Shown: in pieces, positions 9,150 to 18,924 of the stretch | How the letters are laid out: each line of letters begins with the position of its first letter | Numbering within the stretch: the stretch's first letter is position 1 | NCBI RefSeq assembly: GCF_000372725.1 | Contig: NW_005201287.1 | Coordinates: forward strand, 860,272 to 924,271 | Source: Emiliania huxleyi CCMP1516 | Lineage: Eukaryota; Haptophyta; Isochrysidales; Noelaerhabdaceae | Reading direction: 5' to 3' | Length of the DNA stretch: 64,000 nucleotides | The notes under the pieces: generated by a model | Told to the model about the DNA's origin: nothing | Database searches by the model: none | Seen by the model: only the letters and a program-made list of their open reading frames with translations | Made by a program: the position numbers and the translations under genes

Positions 9150-11507
9150 TCAACTGGACACTGAGTCCACATGCTTCACTCCTCTGCTGCACGGCGCGCC
9201 GCCCGCGCGCCACTGCTGCTGCGGCTGGCCGACCGCCGCCGCCGTCTCGACCTCGTGCGGCCGCGGGTCGTCCTCGCCGCCCTGCACGAAGGTCTGCTCT
9301 CGAAAGGTGTAGGCGAACGGCACAAAGGCAACGGCGACCACAAACATGAGAGCCACGAAGAAGCAAAAGTAGGCGACGTCGGACGTGGCGGTGGAGCCGT
9401 CGGCGTTGGTGATGAGCAAGTTGACGAGGGCGGTGAAGAGGTTGCCCAGTGCGGTCGAGGCGAGGAAGAGGGCCATCACCGCCGACTTCATCTTGGTGGG
9501 CGCCTGCGTGTAAGCGAACTCGAGGCCGGTCACCGAGACGAGCACCTCGGCCGAGGTGAGGACGAGGTACGCGAGCAGCTGCAGCCCGATGCTCGGCGCC
9601 TCGCCTACGCGGGGGTCGTGTCGCGCGGGTCGTGGGGCGCGTCGGGGGCGGGGCGGCGGAGGGCGGCGGCTCGCCGGCAGCGATGCGCGTCTCGACGTGG
9701 AGCGGCAGCAGGAAGGAGGCGGCGAGGAGGAAGAGGCCGGCCGAGATCTTGCGCAGCGGCGTCACGCGCACGACGCTGCCCGCGAGGTCATACAAGCCGG
9801 GCACGCGGCGTCCGCCCTGCGGCAGCACAAAGCCGTTGAACGCGGGGACGAGGAGGAGGATGAGCAGAGGGTTGACGCAAGCGACTTGCGACGGCAGCCA
9901 CTGTACGCCGAGGAAGGAGCGGTTCATCTTCTCGGCCTGGGAGCGGCGGGGGGGGGAGGGAGGTGGCGGGAGGGAGGAGGCGGGGAGGGAAGTGGCGGCG
10001 AGGGAGGTGGAGGGAGAGCGGAAGCGGCGAGGGAGGCGGCGAGGGAGGCGGCGAGGGAGGCGGCGAGGGAGTCAAAAGCCGCTCGCCTGCAGCACCCACG
10101 CGCTGCCCGTCTGGTCGTACAGGCTCCAAAAGGCGGAGAAGAAGGCGAAGAGGGGGAGGAGCTTGGCGAGCGCCGCCCGCCCCGTCGCGCCGCACGCCTC
10201 GCGCACGAAGCCGGCGCCTAGAGGCGTCCCCGACCCGCTCTCACCCTCCCACCGCCCGCCGCCCGCAGCCCCCGAGGGGCGTGGCGTGCCCGCGGGAGGG
10301 ATGTGGAGGTGATTGGGGAGATATGGGGAGATATGGGGAGATATGGGGAGATATGGGGAGATGTGGGGGGATATGGGGAGATATGGGGAGATATGGGGAG
10401 ATATGGGGAGATATGGCGTGCCCGCGGGAGGGATGTGCGCGTAGGAGGTGCGGCCGAGCCACATCGCGAGCGTGGAGGCGGCCATAAGCAAGCCGGGCAC
10501 CCCGAAGGCGACGTGCGGCCCCGCGTGCTCCAGCAGGGCGGGCGTGGCGAGGGTGGAGAGGAAGGCGCCTACCGCTCGATCATTGGTTCACGAGCAATGC
10601 TCCCCGCGGGGCGTGCCCGTGCAGAGGGAGGCGCCTGCGTTGATGGCGAGGTAGAAGGCGGCGAAGGTCGGGGCGAGCAGCGGCTGGTTGGCGGCGCAGA
10701 ACTGGTCGCCGAGCACCGCGGAGACGCACGGCTTGATGCCTGCAGGAATGGCTCCGAGACGGTGCAGGGAAGGGTCTGTGAGAGCACCGCGGAGATCGCC
10801 GGTCGACGCCTCCCGCGCCGACAGCGATGAGCAGCAGCCCCAGCCCAAACAGGAACGGCATCTGAGGCGACGAAGGTGCCGCCGCCGCCGCCGCCGCTGC
10901 CGCACTCGCCCCGGCCGACGGCGCGTGGTGTGCCTGGCTGAGGGAGAGGGCGAGGTGGCCTCCGCAGTAGGCGTACGAAAAGTACCTGCAGAGGGCGAGT
11001 CGGCGGTCCCACGCCTCGGCTGCTGCTCTGGTGCTGGCTTCTCGCCCTTCCCTCCTCCTCCTTGCTCTCTCCTCCACTGCCGCTCTCCTCCACTGCCGCT
11101 CTCCCAAGGCCCGCCTCGCCTCCCCTCTACTGCCCGCGCATGATTGTGCGGTACTTTCCGAGGACCGTCTCGGCGAGCAGCGCGCCGCAGAGAGGGAAGA
11201 AGTAGCACGCGGCGGTGAAGGCGTGGTAGTACTCGCGCGCGAGCGCGTCACTCATCCCTAAGTCATGCGTGAAGAAGATGACCAGGATCGCCTTCATCCC
11301 GTAGTAGGAGAACCGCTCCGCGCCCTCGTTGACGATGATGTACGGGATGCCGGGCGGGAGCGTTCGCCGATTGAGCGGGTACGTTCGGAACGCGCCGGCG
11401 GCGGCGGACGCGCCCGGATACGTCACGCCATCGGGCCGAACGGAGGATTCAGACGAGCTGGCAGAGGCGGCGTCGGAGCCGCCGGCGCCGTCGCCGCGCA
11501 GAAGCAT
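9150..11507 (-). CDS. POT/PTR2-family proton-coupled oligopeptide transporter, seven exons
   Basis: Exons in transcript order are 11,507-11,140, 10,985-10,810, 10,739-10,635, 10,568-10,422, 10,217-10,087, 9,936-9,675 and 9,604-9,150. All phases agree and give about 547 residues. Diagnostic motifs are NEGAERFSYYGM (the ExxER proton-coupling motif of TM1), GKYRTI, GGIKPCVSAVLGDQF, FAAFYLAINAGAFLST (PTR2 signature), YDQTGSAWVLQAEKMN and TGLEFAYTQAPTKMKS. Twelve membrane helices are expected. It imports di- and tripeptides, or in plants nitrate and other solutes, with protons. All six introns start with GC. The 10,218-10,421 intron carries a 10-bp minisatellite. The N-terminal frame stays open to an ATG at 11,885 inside a repeat, so the exact start is uncertain. 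Confidence 0.9.
10313..10416 (+). repeat. 10-bp intronic minisatellite
   Basis: About ten copies of ATATGGGGAG lie inside the fourth intron of the POT transporter gene. A 20-base exon-end sequence ending CCCGCGGG is present on both sides of the array, so the array sits between duplicated splice-junction sequence. Confidence 0.9.
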
Positions 11508-11852
11508 CTCCGTGTGCTCCTCCTCGCTCACGCCGTGACCACGAGCCAGTGCGGACCCGGTGAAGATGGTTGCTGCGGGAACCGCGGGTGCTGCGGGAGG
11601 AGCAAGTGGTTGCTGCGGAGCAGCAGTTGTTGCCAGGTGTCCGGGGGGGCTTGCGCTCAGGGCGCCGTGCACCCCCCCGGGGGGGACCCCAGAGGACGGC
11701 GCCCTTGTAAAGGCTGTCGTACATGTGCCGGGAAGAAATTTTGTTGGCGTGAGCAAACTGCTGTGTAAACAGCTAACGCTGTCTCGCCGAGGCTCGCCCC
11801 AGCATCTCGCTCGGGCTCGGGTGTTCCGCTGTTCCCTCACCACCAGGCCTCT

Positions 11853-12101
11853 CAGTTCACGAGGTGAACCGTGAACCCGGTTCATGAACTAGTTCGCGGT
11901 TCACGGTTAGTTCACGGTTCGTGGTTCACGGACTCGGGGCGGGTGCTAGTCGGTTCACGGTTCACGGTTCAGCTCGACGCTGCCCCGCCTGGTTCGTTCA
12001 CGGTTCGCGGTTCGCCCTTTTGTCCTGCCTCGGTTCGGGTTCACGGTTCAGAGTTCACGGTCCGGTTCGAGGGTGAACCACTGAACTAGTTCGTGAACCA
12101 A
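11853..12101. repeat. GGTTCACGG motif cluster, left
   Basis: This is an irregular array of GGTTCACGG and its variants (GTTCGCGG, GTGAACC) in both orientations, many of which can pair as GGTTCACGAAC-type inverted repeats. It overlaps the possible extended N-terminal frame of the POT gene. A similar cluster lies at 14,850-15,285. Confidence 0.8.
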
Positions 12102-12136
12102 GCTTATTTTCACACCTCTTACACACCGACACAGTT

Positions 12137-12650
12137 CGAGAGATTTTTAGCAATACCAATACCAAACAACTCTAACACTCACACGTCATTTGGGGCCTGG
12201 AGCCCCTGCACAATGATGTTTATGGTGGTTTAAAGTTTGCGGGGGGGGGGGGGGGGGGGCAGGCCCTGTTCACGCGCGCGCGAGACGTGCAGACAGGGTT
12301 GCCAGGTGAGAGCGAATGGCGCGGTTCACGCCTCGCACAACAGAGAGAGAGATGCGCTCTGGCCTCTGCATGGTGGGACATAAAAGAGAGCGAGTACTTG
12401 GGCGAGTAGGCCGTGCGGTCGACGCTGCCGCGCGCGACTTTACGCGCGAGGCGGCGCAGCTTGAGAACGGCGGTGGGCGAGAAGCCGCCGCCGAACGTCT
12501 CGTGGAGCAGCCAGGTTGAAGTTGTTGCGCTTGACAAAGATCGCGTCGTGGTAGAAACCGCGATGCGCCTTGACGTAGCCGTGGCCGTTCTTGTGGTCGA
12601 AGGGTTGGCCGGGCTGCCCGCTTGACTTCATTCACCTCATCGCATCCTCC
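12137..12650 (-). pseudogene. Frameshifted copy of a dispersed gene of unknown family
   Basis: Minus-strand pieces in two frames read FDHKNGHGYVKAHRGFYHDA, then LHETFGGGFSPTAVLKLRRL, then VDRTAYSPKYSLSFMSHHAE. After that an extra few bases near 12,362 break the frame. The same stretch occurs intact on the plus strand at 63,842-64,000, where it continues ISLSVVRGVNRAIRSHL. Two copies in one window point to a mobile or multigene family. I do not recognise the protein. Confidence 0.6.
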
Positions 12651-12740
12651 CGGGCCAGCGTGGGGTTCCGGGAGGTCGACCTTGTACCCCTCGTTGGAGC
12701 GGCCGCACACTGCTCGGTACCCCCCCCGCACACCTAAGCC

Positions 12741-12872
12741 CATGGCCGACCCCCCCCCCAGCAGGAGCGCTCTGCTGCTGGGGGGGTCGGGACCCCCCCC
12801 CCAGCAGGAGCGCTCTGCTGCTGGGGGGGTCGGGACCCCCCCCCCAGCAGCAGCGCTCTGCTGCTGGGGGGT
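12741..12872. repeat. Tandem G/C-run hairpins
   Basis: The palindrome CCCCCCAGCAG-AGCGCTCTG-CTGCTGGGGGG recurs here in tandem, separated by GTCGGGACC. Each unit can form a near-perfect stem closed by C7:G7. Related runs lie at 13,746-13,873, 14,219-14,366 and 14,595-14,673. Confidence 0.85.
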
Positions 12873-12990
12873 GCTGGCATCTCTGTACAGACAGCAGCTG
12901 TAAGTAGCTTGCGTTCGAGTTGCGAGAATTTATGGTCGGCATCAAAATCAGTGGTCTCACCGGCGGGGCCTCCTACTGCCAACCGGGCTG
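12868..12990 (+). repeat. Duplicated segment, copy 1 of a 0.12-kb unit
   Basis: This segment is nearly identical to 14,365-14,483 in the same orientation and starts right after a hairpin run in both places. Both contain GAATTTATGGTCG and end CTGCCAACCGGGCT. No coding function is seen. Confidence 0.8.
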
Positions 12991-13745
12991 TGCGGGGCAC
13001 GCCAGCCTCTCTTCTACGCCTCTCGTGCCTCGCGGCGCCTCTGCTTCAAGGAGGGAAGATACGGCTCTCGCAGCCCATCATACGCCGTGACACAGCGGAG
13101 AGCACAGCGGGCTGTACAAGTCCATCAGACAGTGCTCAATGTCTTCGCATGCTCGTCGTTGGTGATATCCGCGCGAGGTCATACGCCACAGGCCAGCAAT
13201 CACTCGGTGATGAGACTACTGATGTAGGCGCGACGCTCTGACACCGAGTGTTGCTCGACGCTGCGACACCGCCGAGTACCGCGCAGCGCTCAACCTCGCG
13301 GAGTTGGCCTCTCGCTATGATCACGCTCCACGGCGGTCGGGCTGCTTGATTTGTCGGAAGACACCCATCTCTGCTGCTGGAGGAGCGCTTCCAATAATCA
13401 TAGTGGCTTCGCGCGCGGATTGGACCAGCGCAGTCGATTTGCGACGAGCGAGCGATCCGAGGATCGAGCGGGTGGCCGATAGGCTAGGAAGATCAGCGCT
13501 AATCGATCAACGTCAGCGAGACGCCCGAGTGAGTGGCTCACTATACCCTATGACCTTGAGCTATGCGTGTGGTATAGTACAAGATAGACTCAGATGGTCA
13601 CAAGTCTTTAGTAAAACGCCAGCACTCGGCAGCACGAAGGTGTATTGGGCTCGAAGGCGCGGTGAACACAACCGCCTCGAGCGTACCGCTCAAACACGAG
13701 CCGAGGGGGCGGGAGGGGGGGCGGCGGGAGGCGGGAGCTGGGTCC
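12991..13745. other. Repeat-block interior without a supported gene
   Basis: The two longest frames (12,909-13,241 and 13,304-13,876) share no recognisable motif and run into hairpin repeats. The end of the stretch, 13,645-13,735, is duplicated at about 14,480-14,555. Confidence 0.45.
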
Positions 13746-13873
13746 AGTGCGCTCTGCTGCTGGGGGGGTCGGGACCCCCCCCCAGCAGCAGCGCTCTGCT
13801 GCTGGGGGGGTCGGGACCCCCCCCCCCAAAAAGAGCGCTCTTCTGGTGGGGGGGTCAGACCCCCCCCCCCCTA
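13746..13873. repeat. Tandem G/C-run hairpins, second array
   Basis: The same CTGCTGGGGGG / CCCCCCAGCAG inverted units as at 12,741, ending about 115 bp before the assembly gap. They probably explain why the assembly breaks here. Confidence 0.85.
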
Positions 13874-13987
13874 TGAGCAGGGATGGGGTTAAAAGTGCAT
13901 GGGGGGGACCCAGAACTGTTCCGCCCACTTTTGTAAAGACCCCCTCAGCGCGGGCTTCTCCTTGTCTTTTTGAAAAAACGGGAACCT

Positions 13988-14087
13988 NNNNNNNNNNNNN
14001 NNNNNNNNNNNNNNNNNNNNNNNNNNNNNNNNNNNNNNNNNNNNNNNNNNNNNNNNNNNNNNNNNNNNNNNNNNNNNNNNNNNNNNN
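13988..14087. other. Assembly gap (100 N)
   Basis: A run of exactly 100 N is the usual placeholder for a gap of unknown length. It is flanked by homopolymer C runs and hairpin repeats, so missing sequence is likely repeat DNA. Confidence 0.99.
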
Positions 14088-14218
14088 CCCCCCCTTAAGG
14101 GGCAGGGGCCCTTGTGGAAGCCGTATTTGGCCTTGAGGGGGGGTGACGCCCCTTTGTTGGATTTTTGGGAGGGCCCCCCCTATTGTGGGTCCCCCCCGTG
14201 CAAATTAAAAGCAAGGGC

Positions 14219-14673
14219 GGACCCCCCCCCCCCAGCAGAAGGGTTTTGCTGGTGGGGGCGCTCTTCTGCTGGGGGGGTGGGGACCCCCCCCCCCCAGCAG
14301 CAGGGCACTGTTGCTGCGGGGGTCCGGATCCCCCCCCCCAGCAGGAGCGCTCTGCCTGTGGGGGGTGCCGGCATCTCTGTACGGACAGCAGCTGTAAGTA
14401 GCATGTGTTCCAGTGGCGAGAATTTATGGTCGACACCAAAATCAGTGGTCTCACCGGCGGGGCCTCCTACTGCCAACCGGGCTCGAAGGCGCGGTGAACA
14501 CAACCGCCTCGAGCGTACGCTCAAACACGACCCAAGGGTGGAGGGCCCCCGCCGAAAAAGAGGCGGCAGACCTGGGTAATTCCATTCCCGCTCCGGGGGG
14601 GGGTGGTCTCCCCCCCCCAGCAGCAGCGTTCTGCTGCTGGGGGGGTCAGACCCCCCCCCCCCTAGCAGCAGGG
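14219..14673. repeat. Hairpin runs and second copy of the 0.12-kb duplicated segment
   Basis: This holds hairpin arrays at 14,219-14,366 and 14,595-14,673 around the second copy (14,365-14,483) of the 12,868-12,990 segment. The following 28 bases near 14,695-14,725 are the inverse of 12,688-12,715 (GAGCGGCCGCACACTGC), so the block has inverted as well as direct symmetry. Confidence 0.75.
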
Positions 14674-14849
14674 ATGGGCTTAGAAGTGCAGGGGGGGTAC
14701 CGAGCAGTGTGCGGCCGCTCTTGTACTGCCGGGTGAGCTCTGGTTTCTCCTTGTCACCGTGCACGACCGGCGCGTTGGCTGGGGCGCGCATCGCGTCCGC
14801 CCAGGCGGCGAGGACGCCGTCGTGGGGCCGCCGGTGGTTGTTTTGCACA

Positions 14850-15285
14850 GTTCGCGAACCACAGTTCGCGAACCATCCGTGAACCGAGACCCAGAAACTC
14901 GAACCAGGCCAGCGCGCGGCGAAAGCCGGAACAAATGCGCAAGCACGAGAAGGACTATGAGCCCGGCAAGTAGGTTGGTGGGGGCGGTTCACGATCTAGT
15001 TCTCGCGAACCCAGTTCGCGAACCGCCGCGCGAACTTGGTGGGGGCGGTTCACGAACCAGTTCGCGAACCCAGTTCGCGAACCGGCGGTTCACCGCCGGT
15101 TCGCCAGACTCGGTTCGTTCACGGTTCACGGTTCGCGGCGGGTGTCGCGGGAGGAGTCGGTTCACGGATCACGGTTCACGGACTTGGGGTGGGGACTAGT
15201 CGGTTCACGGTTCGGGGTTCACGGACTCGGGGCGGGGGCTAGTTGGTTCACGGTTCACGGTTCACGATTCCGGCGTGAACTGAGA
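14850..15285. repeat. GGTTCACGG motif cluster, right
   Basis: A longer counterpart of the cluster at 11,853-12,101, with GGTTCACGG, GTTCGCGAACC and GGTTCACGAAC variants throughout. A short coding-like remnant (QMRKHEKDYEPGK, stop) lies within it at about 14,930-14,970. A motif GGTATTGCTAAAAATCTC follows at 15,381 and is inverted at about 12,142-12,160. Confidence 0.75.
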
Positions 15286-15593
15286 GGCCTGCTCACCACC
15301 GCAAGGACCCCGTGAGGCGTGAGGTTACCCCGCTCTCCGATAAGCACTTCCTGACCTCTCACACATCCCGAAAAAACTTGGTATTGCTAAAAATCTCTTT
15401 CTCACATCCCGCAAAATCCAGCGCGTGGTAAGGTGCCTATATGGGCTTCCAGTATCGGACCTTCAACACATGCGCTTTTGGCCGGCAACCTCCTCGGACA
15501 GCGCGGCATCATGACCGGGTGCGGCGGGAGACAAAACCGGCCGGATGCTTCAGCTCTAGTTTGCTGCGTCCGACGAGACATACTCTTCGAACG

Positions 15594-16929
15594 ATGTGCA
15601 AGCCGCCACTGCGCGACGACGTGGAGTGGGCATCCGAGCCCGAGAAGATGCTGCAGCCCGGCAGCAGCCCGCCCGCGTGCAACACTCAACCGCGCTGTGA
15701 TCGACGCCTCTGCCGCGGCCTCACTGCAGCTGTCACCGCCGCCGTGCTCATGGCCGGCTACCTCGTGCTCGGCAAGCTCTTCCTGGGCAGCGGCTCGGGC
15801 GCCGGGCCGACGGCTTTTCTCGTCTGCCGGCAGGTGCTTGCGAGCGGCCTCCTCGTCGCGGGCGCTCTCGCACTGCACGGGCCGCAGCTGCCGCGGCGAG
15901 CGGACATGCCGTCGGTACAGCGGCTCGGCCTCTACAACTTTATCAACGCGCTCGGCTTCCTGTGGGGCGTGCAGTTGACGACGCCCTTCGTCACGTCTGT
16001 GGCTCAGCTCGCCATCCCAGTGCTCGTCCTCGCCCACGCTGCGTGCTGCGGGAGGCAGCGGGTCACCTTGTTCAAGGTCAGAGCACGCCCTCTCTCCTCG
16101 CTCCCTCACACCGCTCTCGCCGCATCCCTCTCCCGCCCGATACAGGCGGCCGGTGTCCTCGTGCTCGTCGCCGGGTGTGCGCTCGTCGCCGCCGGCGCTC
16201 ACAGTGCCGCCGCAGCGCCATCCGCCGTCGGCCGGCCTCGAGGGCACCACGGCTCCGCGCGGCTGCTGCTGGGTCTGGCCGTCCTCGCGGTGCAGTGCTC
16301 CTCCTTTGTCGGCCTGCTGCTAGAGCAGGTCCGCACGCGCACCGCCAGACAGCCAGACAGCCGCGACGAGAACCGCCGCCGCGGCCGCCGCGACCGCCGC
16401 GACCGCCGCGACCGCCGCCACGACCCGCTCACCCTTGCCCCTTGCCGCGCCCCTGTCGCAGGAGCGACTCGTCCGCAGCTACCCCGTCAGCTGGGTCCTC
16501 GCCTGGGCCTACGCCTCCTGCACGCTCCTCTCCTGCGCCGCCGCCGCCGCCGACGGCTCGCTCGGCGCTGTCGGCGCGGCACTCGCCTCCCCTCGCGACG
16601 CGGCCATCGTCGCGTACTCGGCCACGTGCGGCTGCGTCGCCTACTTCGTGCTGATCGCTTACGCGTCGAAGCACCTGCCCGCCGAGCTCGTCTCGGTCAC
16701 CGTCGCCGTCGAGCCCCTCGCCGTCTCCGCGCTCGGCATGCTGCTGCTCGGCGCAGAGCCGTGCGCCGCCGAGGGGGCGGGCTTCGCGCTCGCCTTTGGC
16801 GGGACGGCGCTACTCTCGCGCGCGGTGCAGTCCGAGTCGGAGGGCAGGGAGAGAGGCGGGCAGGCCGGGCCACCAGGGGGCGCCTCGGACCAGGAGGCGT
16901 CATTCCGAGACCCACTCATCCGAGCCTAG
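15594..16929 (+). CDS. Drug/metabolite transporter (EamA/DMT) family, three exons
   Basis: Exons 15,594-16,076, 16,146-16,328 and 16,462-16,929 join in phase 0 through two GT-AG introns of 69 and 133 bp, giving about 377 residues. The protein has roughly ten hydrophobic segments. The first half includes TAAVTAAVLMAGYLVLGKLF and FINALGFLWGVQLTTPFVTS, and the second repeats the EamA pattern with LVSVTVAVEPLAVSALGML. Family members export amino acids, auxin, nucleotide sugars or triose phosphates; the substrate cannot be told. The frame extends upstream to an ATG at 15,441, but the start at 15,594 is preferred because the extension is Arg-rich without conserved character. The C-terminal tail is polar and probably cytosolic. 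Confidence 0.82.
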
Positions 16930-17250
16930 TCGCTATAGTGCGGGCGCCGCGCCCGGCCCTGAGCTGTGTGTAAGATCTCGAGCGTCTATATATGTGGAAT
17001 GTGCGTGATGGCTCCGCCTCTACGCGGTCCGTGCGCCCCTCATTACGTACATCGTGTTCGTTGCGTGTGAACGGCTGGCTGTGTGTGTTTTACGTCGTTG
17101 CGCGGTCTCTCCAGAGAGCGCGATGCGCGAGACGGCCTCAGGCCTGGCCTTTTTCGTTTTCCGAGCCGTATACGGGCTACGGCTTTATAAGTAGCACGTA
17201 CGGACAATTGTACGATGCGGGTCCCATGACATAGTACTCATGACTTGGCA
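16930..17250. other. 3' intergenic region between convergent genes
   Basis: This lies between the stop of the DMT gene (+) and the stop of the GH5-like gene (-). No frame or repeat stands out. Confidence 0.5.
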
Positions 17251-18924
17251 TCAGTTCGCCTTCCACGTGAAGGGCCGGCGGTACACGTCATGTATGACGG
17301 GATCGACGGTGTAGTTAGCCAAATCAAACCTGGCGCCCTTCGAGGGCGCCGCGAGAATACTCAGCGTTTCCGGGTCGCCGAGTGCGTCGCCCTTCCACGT
17401 CCACCAGTCAAAGTTGAAGCTAGGAAGCTCGGAGTGGAAGAGCTCGAGCGAGTCCTCGATCCACCGCTGGCAGCGGCCACCCGTCTCCTTGTGGCAGGGG
17501 CACATGATCTGGTCGACCCACAGAGGGACCTGGTGCTCGCGCTGGAAAGCGATCGCCGGCTCCAAGTAGCCCGCCAGCATCTCCTTTGTGTAATTCCACC
17601 GGTCGATGTCCCGGTAGTCTTTGGTCTTCCTCACCTTGGGGCAGCCCTTGATGCACGCGCCTTTGTATGCGCCCGCGAACACGCAAGGTATGCTTGTCTG
17701 CCCGTACCAGTTCACGCCGTGGTCGTGGATTTTACCGATGCTGCACGACCAGTTCAACACATAGATAACATTGGGATCGCTCAGCTTGTCGGCTTCAGAA
17801 AAATGGCAGGCGCAATAGCCACTCGGTGTGGCTGCAATCGGGATGGCGGGGTCGGCGGTGCGGATGGCTGACACCACCTGGTCGAAGAGGTGCCGGACCT
17901 GATTCGGTGTCCAGCATGGGCTCCAGCCGGTTTCTTTGGTGCCACGGTGGACAACGTGAGGCTCCGATGCGGGCTCGTACCACGCGATGTTCGTCCTGTT
18001 CAGGTAGCGCGAGGCGATGCACCTCCACGTGTGCAGCCACAGCCCTAGCGCGGTGGCGTTGCCAATGTAGTCGCTCTCGCACGGGACCTCGTGCGGCGCT
18101 TCCTGCCGCGTTGAGACGGTGCCCCAGTTGTTGCGCAGCGCGATGGTCACGTAGACGCCCTCCTGCTCGAGCCAGCCCACAATATCGTCCATGTACTTGA
18201 GCCACCCCGGCTTGATGTTGCAGGTGGAAGGCGAGAAGGGCTGGTATGCGTCCTTGTAGTCTTCGCTGTAGACGATCTCGGCCTCGCCGGCGGCGGTGCT
18301 GACGAATGTACCGTCGTAGAAGTCGAGCACGAGGCGCACATGGTTCAACCCCGGCAGGAGCCTCTTGGCGATGACCGCGTCGCTGTAGTTGTACAGATGC
18401 TCGCCTTTGTCATTCAGGGACCTCCGGCCATAGTTGACGCCCTTGGGAACGAATATCTGCCCTGTGGGGTCGCGGATGTGGACGCCGTCCACCCTCATCC
18501 TGGGAGCGACTCTGGTGCCACATTCTGCGCAGCCCGGACAGCCGCCCCAAGTGCACTTTTCCTCCCAGGCCTGGCTCTTTTCCGCGCAAAATGGCTTGCA
18601 CGTCGGCAGTGCGCGGAGCGCGCACTCCTCGCAGCCCCAGCAGCCTTCCCAGTCACAGCGCTGCTCCCACGGCTGCGTTTTGCCCCTGCAAAAGCGCAGG
18701 CATGGGATGTGCGGCGGTGGTCGGGGCGGTGGGGGCGGCGCCGGGGGCTTTGGGGGCGGCGAGAGCGAGCACGCGGCACAGCCCCCACAGCCGTTCCAGT
18801 TGCAACGCGTTTCCTCCGAGAAGTGCGATTTCAAGTCGCAAAAGGGTTTGCACTCACCGCTCGCCCCAGTGAGCGGCAGGAGCGCGAGGATCAGTCGCAT
18901 TGGCGCGAGTCTGCATGCGCCCAT
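17251..18924 (-). CDS. Secreted GH5-like protein with three cysteine-rich modules
   Basis: An intronless frame of 557 residues. M9 starts a clear signal peptide (MRLILALLPLTGASG). Three modules follow at residues 25-52, 75-101 and 109-135, each C-x3-C-x10/11-C-x5-C-x2-C-x2-C with GC-GC-C ends. The first two are separated by a Pro-rich linker. These are probably carbohydrate- or wall-binding. Residues 143-557 resemble glycoside hydrolase family 5: IFVPKGVNYG, LNHVRLVLDF, VYVTIALRNNW, then a proton-donor-like YEPASEPH (Glu321) and PLWVDQIMCP (residues 467-476) where the nucleophile Glu is normally found. Position 472 is Gln and 471 Asp, so catalysis is doubtful. It is probably extracellular and acts on or binds beta-glucans; alternatives are a substrate-binding pseudoenzyme or a divergent family. 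Confidence 0.75.
   Translation of the reverse strand: MGACRLAPMRLILALLPLTGASGECKPFCDLKSHFSEETRCNWNGCGGCAACSLSPPPKPPAPPPPPRPPPHIPCLRFCRGKTQPWEQRCDWEGCWGCEECALRALPTCKPFCAEKSQAWEEKCTWGGCPGCAECGTRVAPRMRVDGVHIRDPTGQIFVPKGVNYGRRSLNDKGEHLYNYSDAVIAKRLLPGLNHVRLVLDFYDGTFVSTAAGEAEIVYSEDYKDAYQPFSPSTCNIKPGWLKYMDDIVGWLEQEGVYVTIALRNNWGTVSTRQEAPHEVPCESDYIGNATALGLWLHTWRCIASRYLNRTNIAWYEPASEPHVVHRGTKETGWSPCWTPNQVRHLFDQVVSAIRTADPAIPIAATPSGYCACHFSEADKLSDPNVIYVLNWSCSIGKIHDHGVNWYGQTSIPCVFAGAYKGACIKGCPKVRKTKDYRDIDRWNYTKEMLAGYLEPAIAFQREHQVPLWVDQIMCPCHKETGGRCQRWIEDSLELFHSELPSFNFDWWTWKGDALGDPETLSILAAPSKGARFDLANYTVDPVIHDVYRRPFTWKAN

Noticed and set aside
9171-10312. Plus-strand frames of over 220 residues opposite the POT gene
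   Set aside because: POT motifs on the minus strand with consistent exon phases show these are shadows.
15402-16250. 282-residue minus-strand frame opposite the DMT transporter
   Set aside because: Composition is polar Arg/Glu/Gly typical of the antisense of a hydrophobic GC-rich gene.
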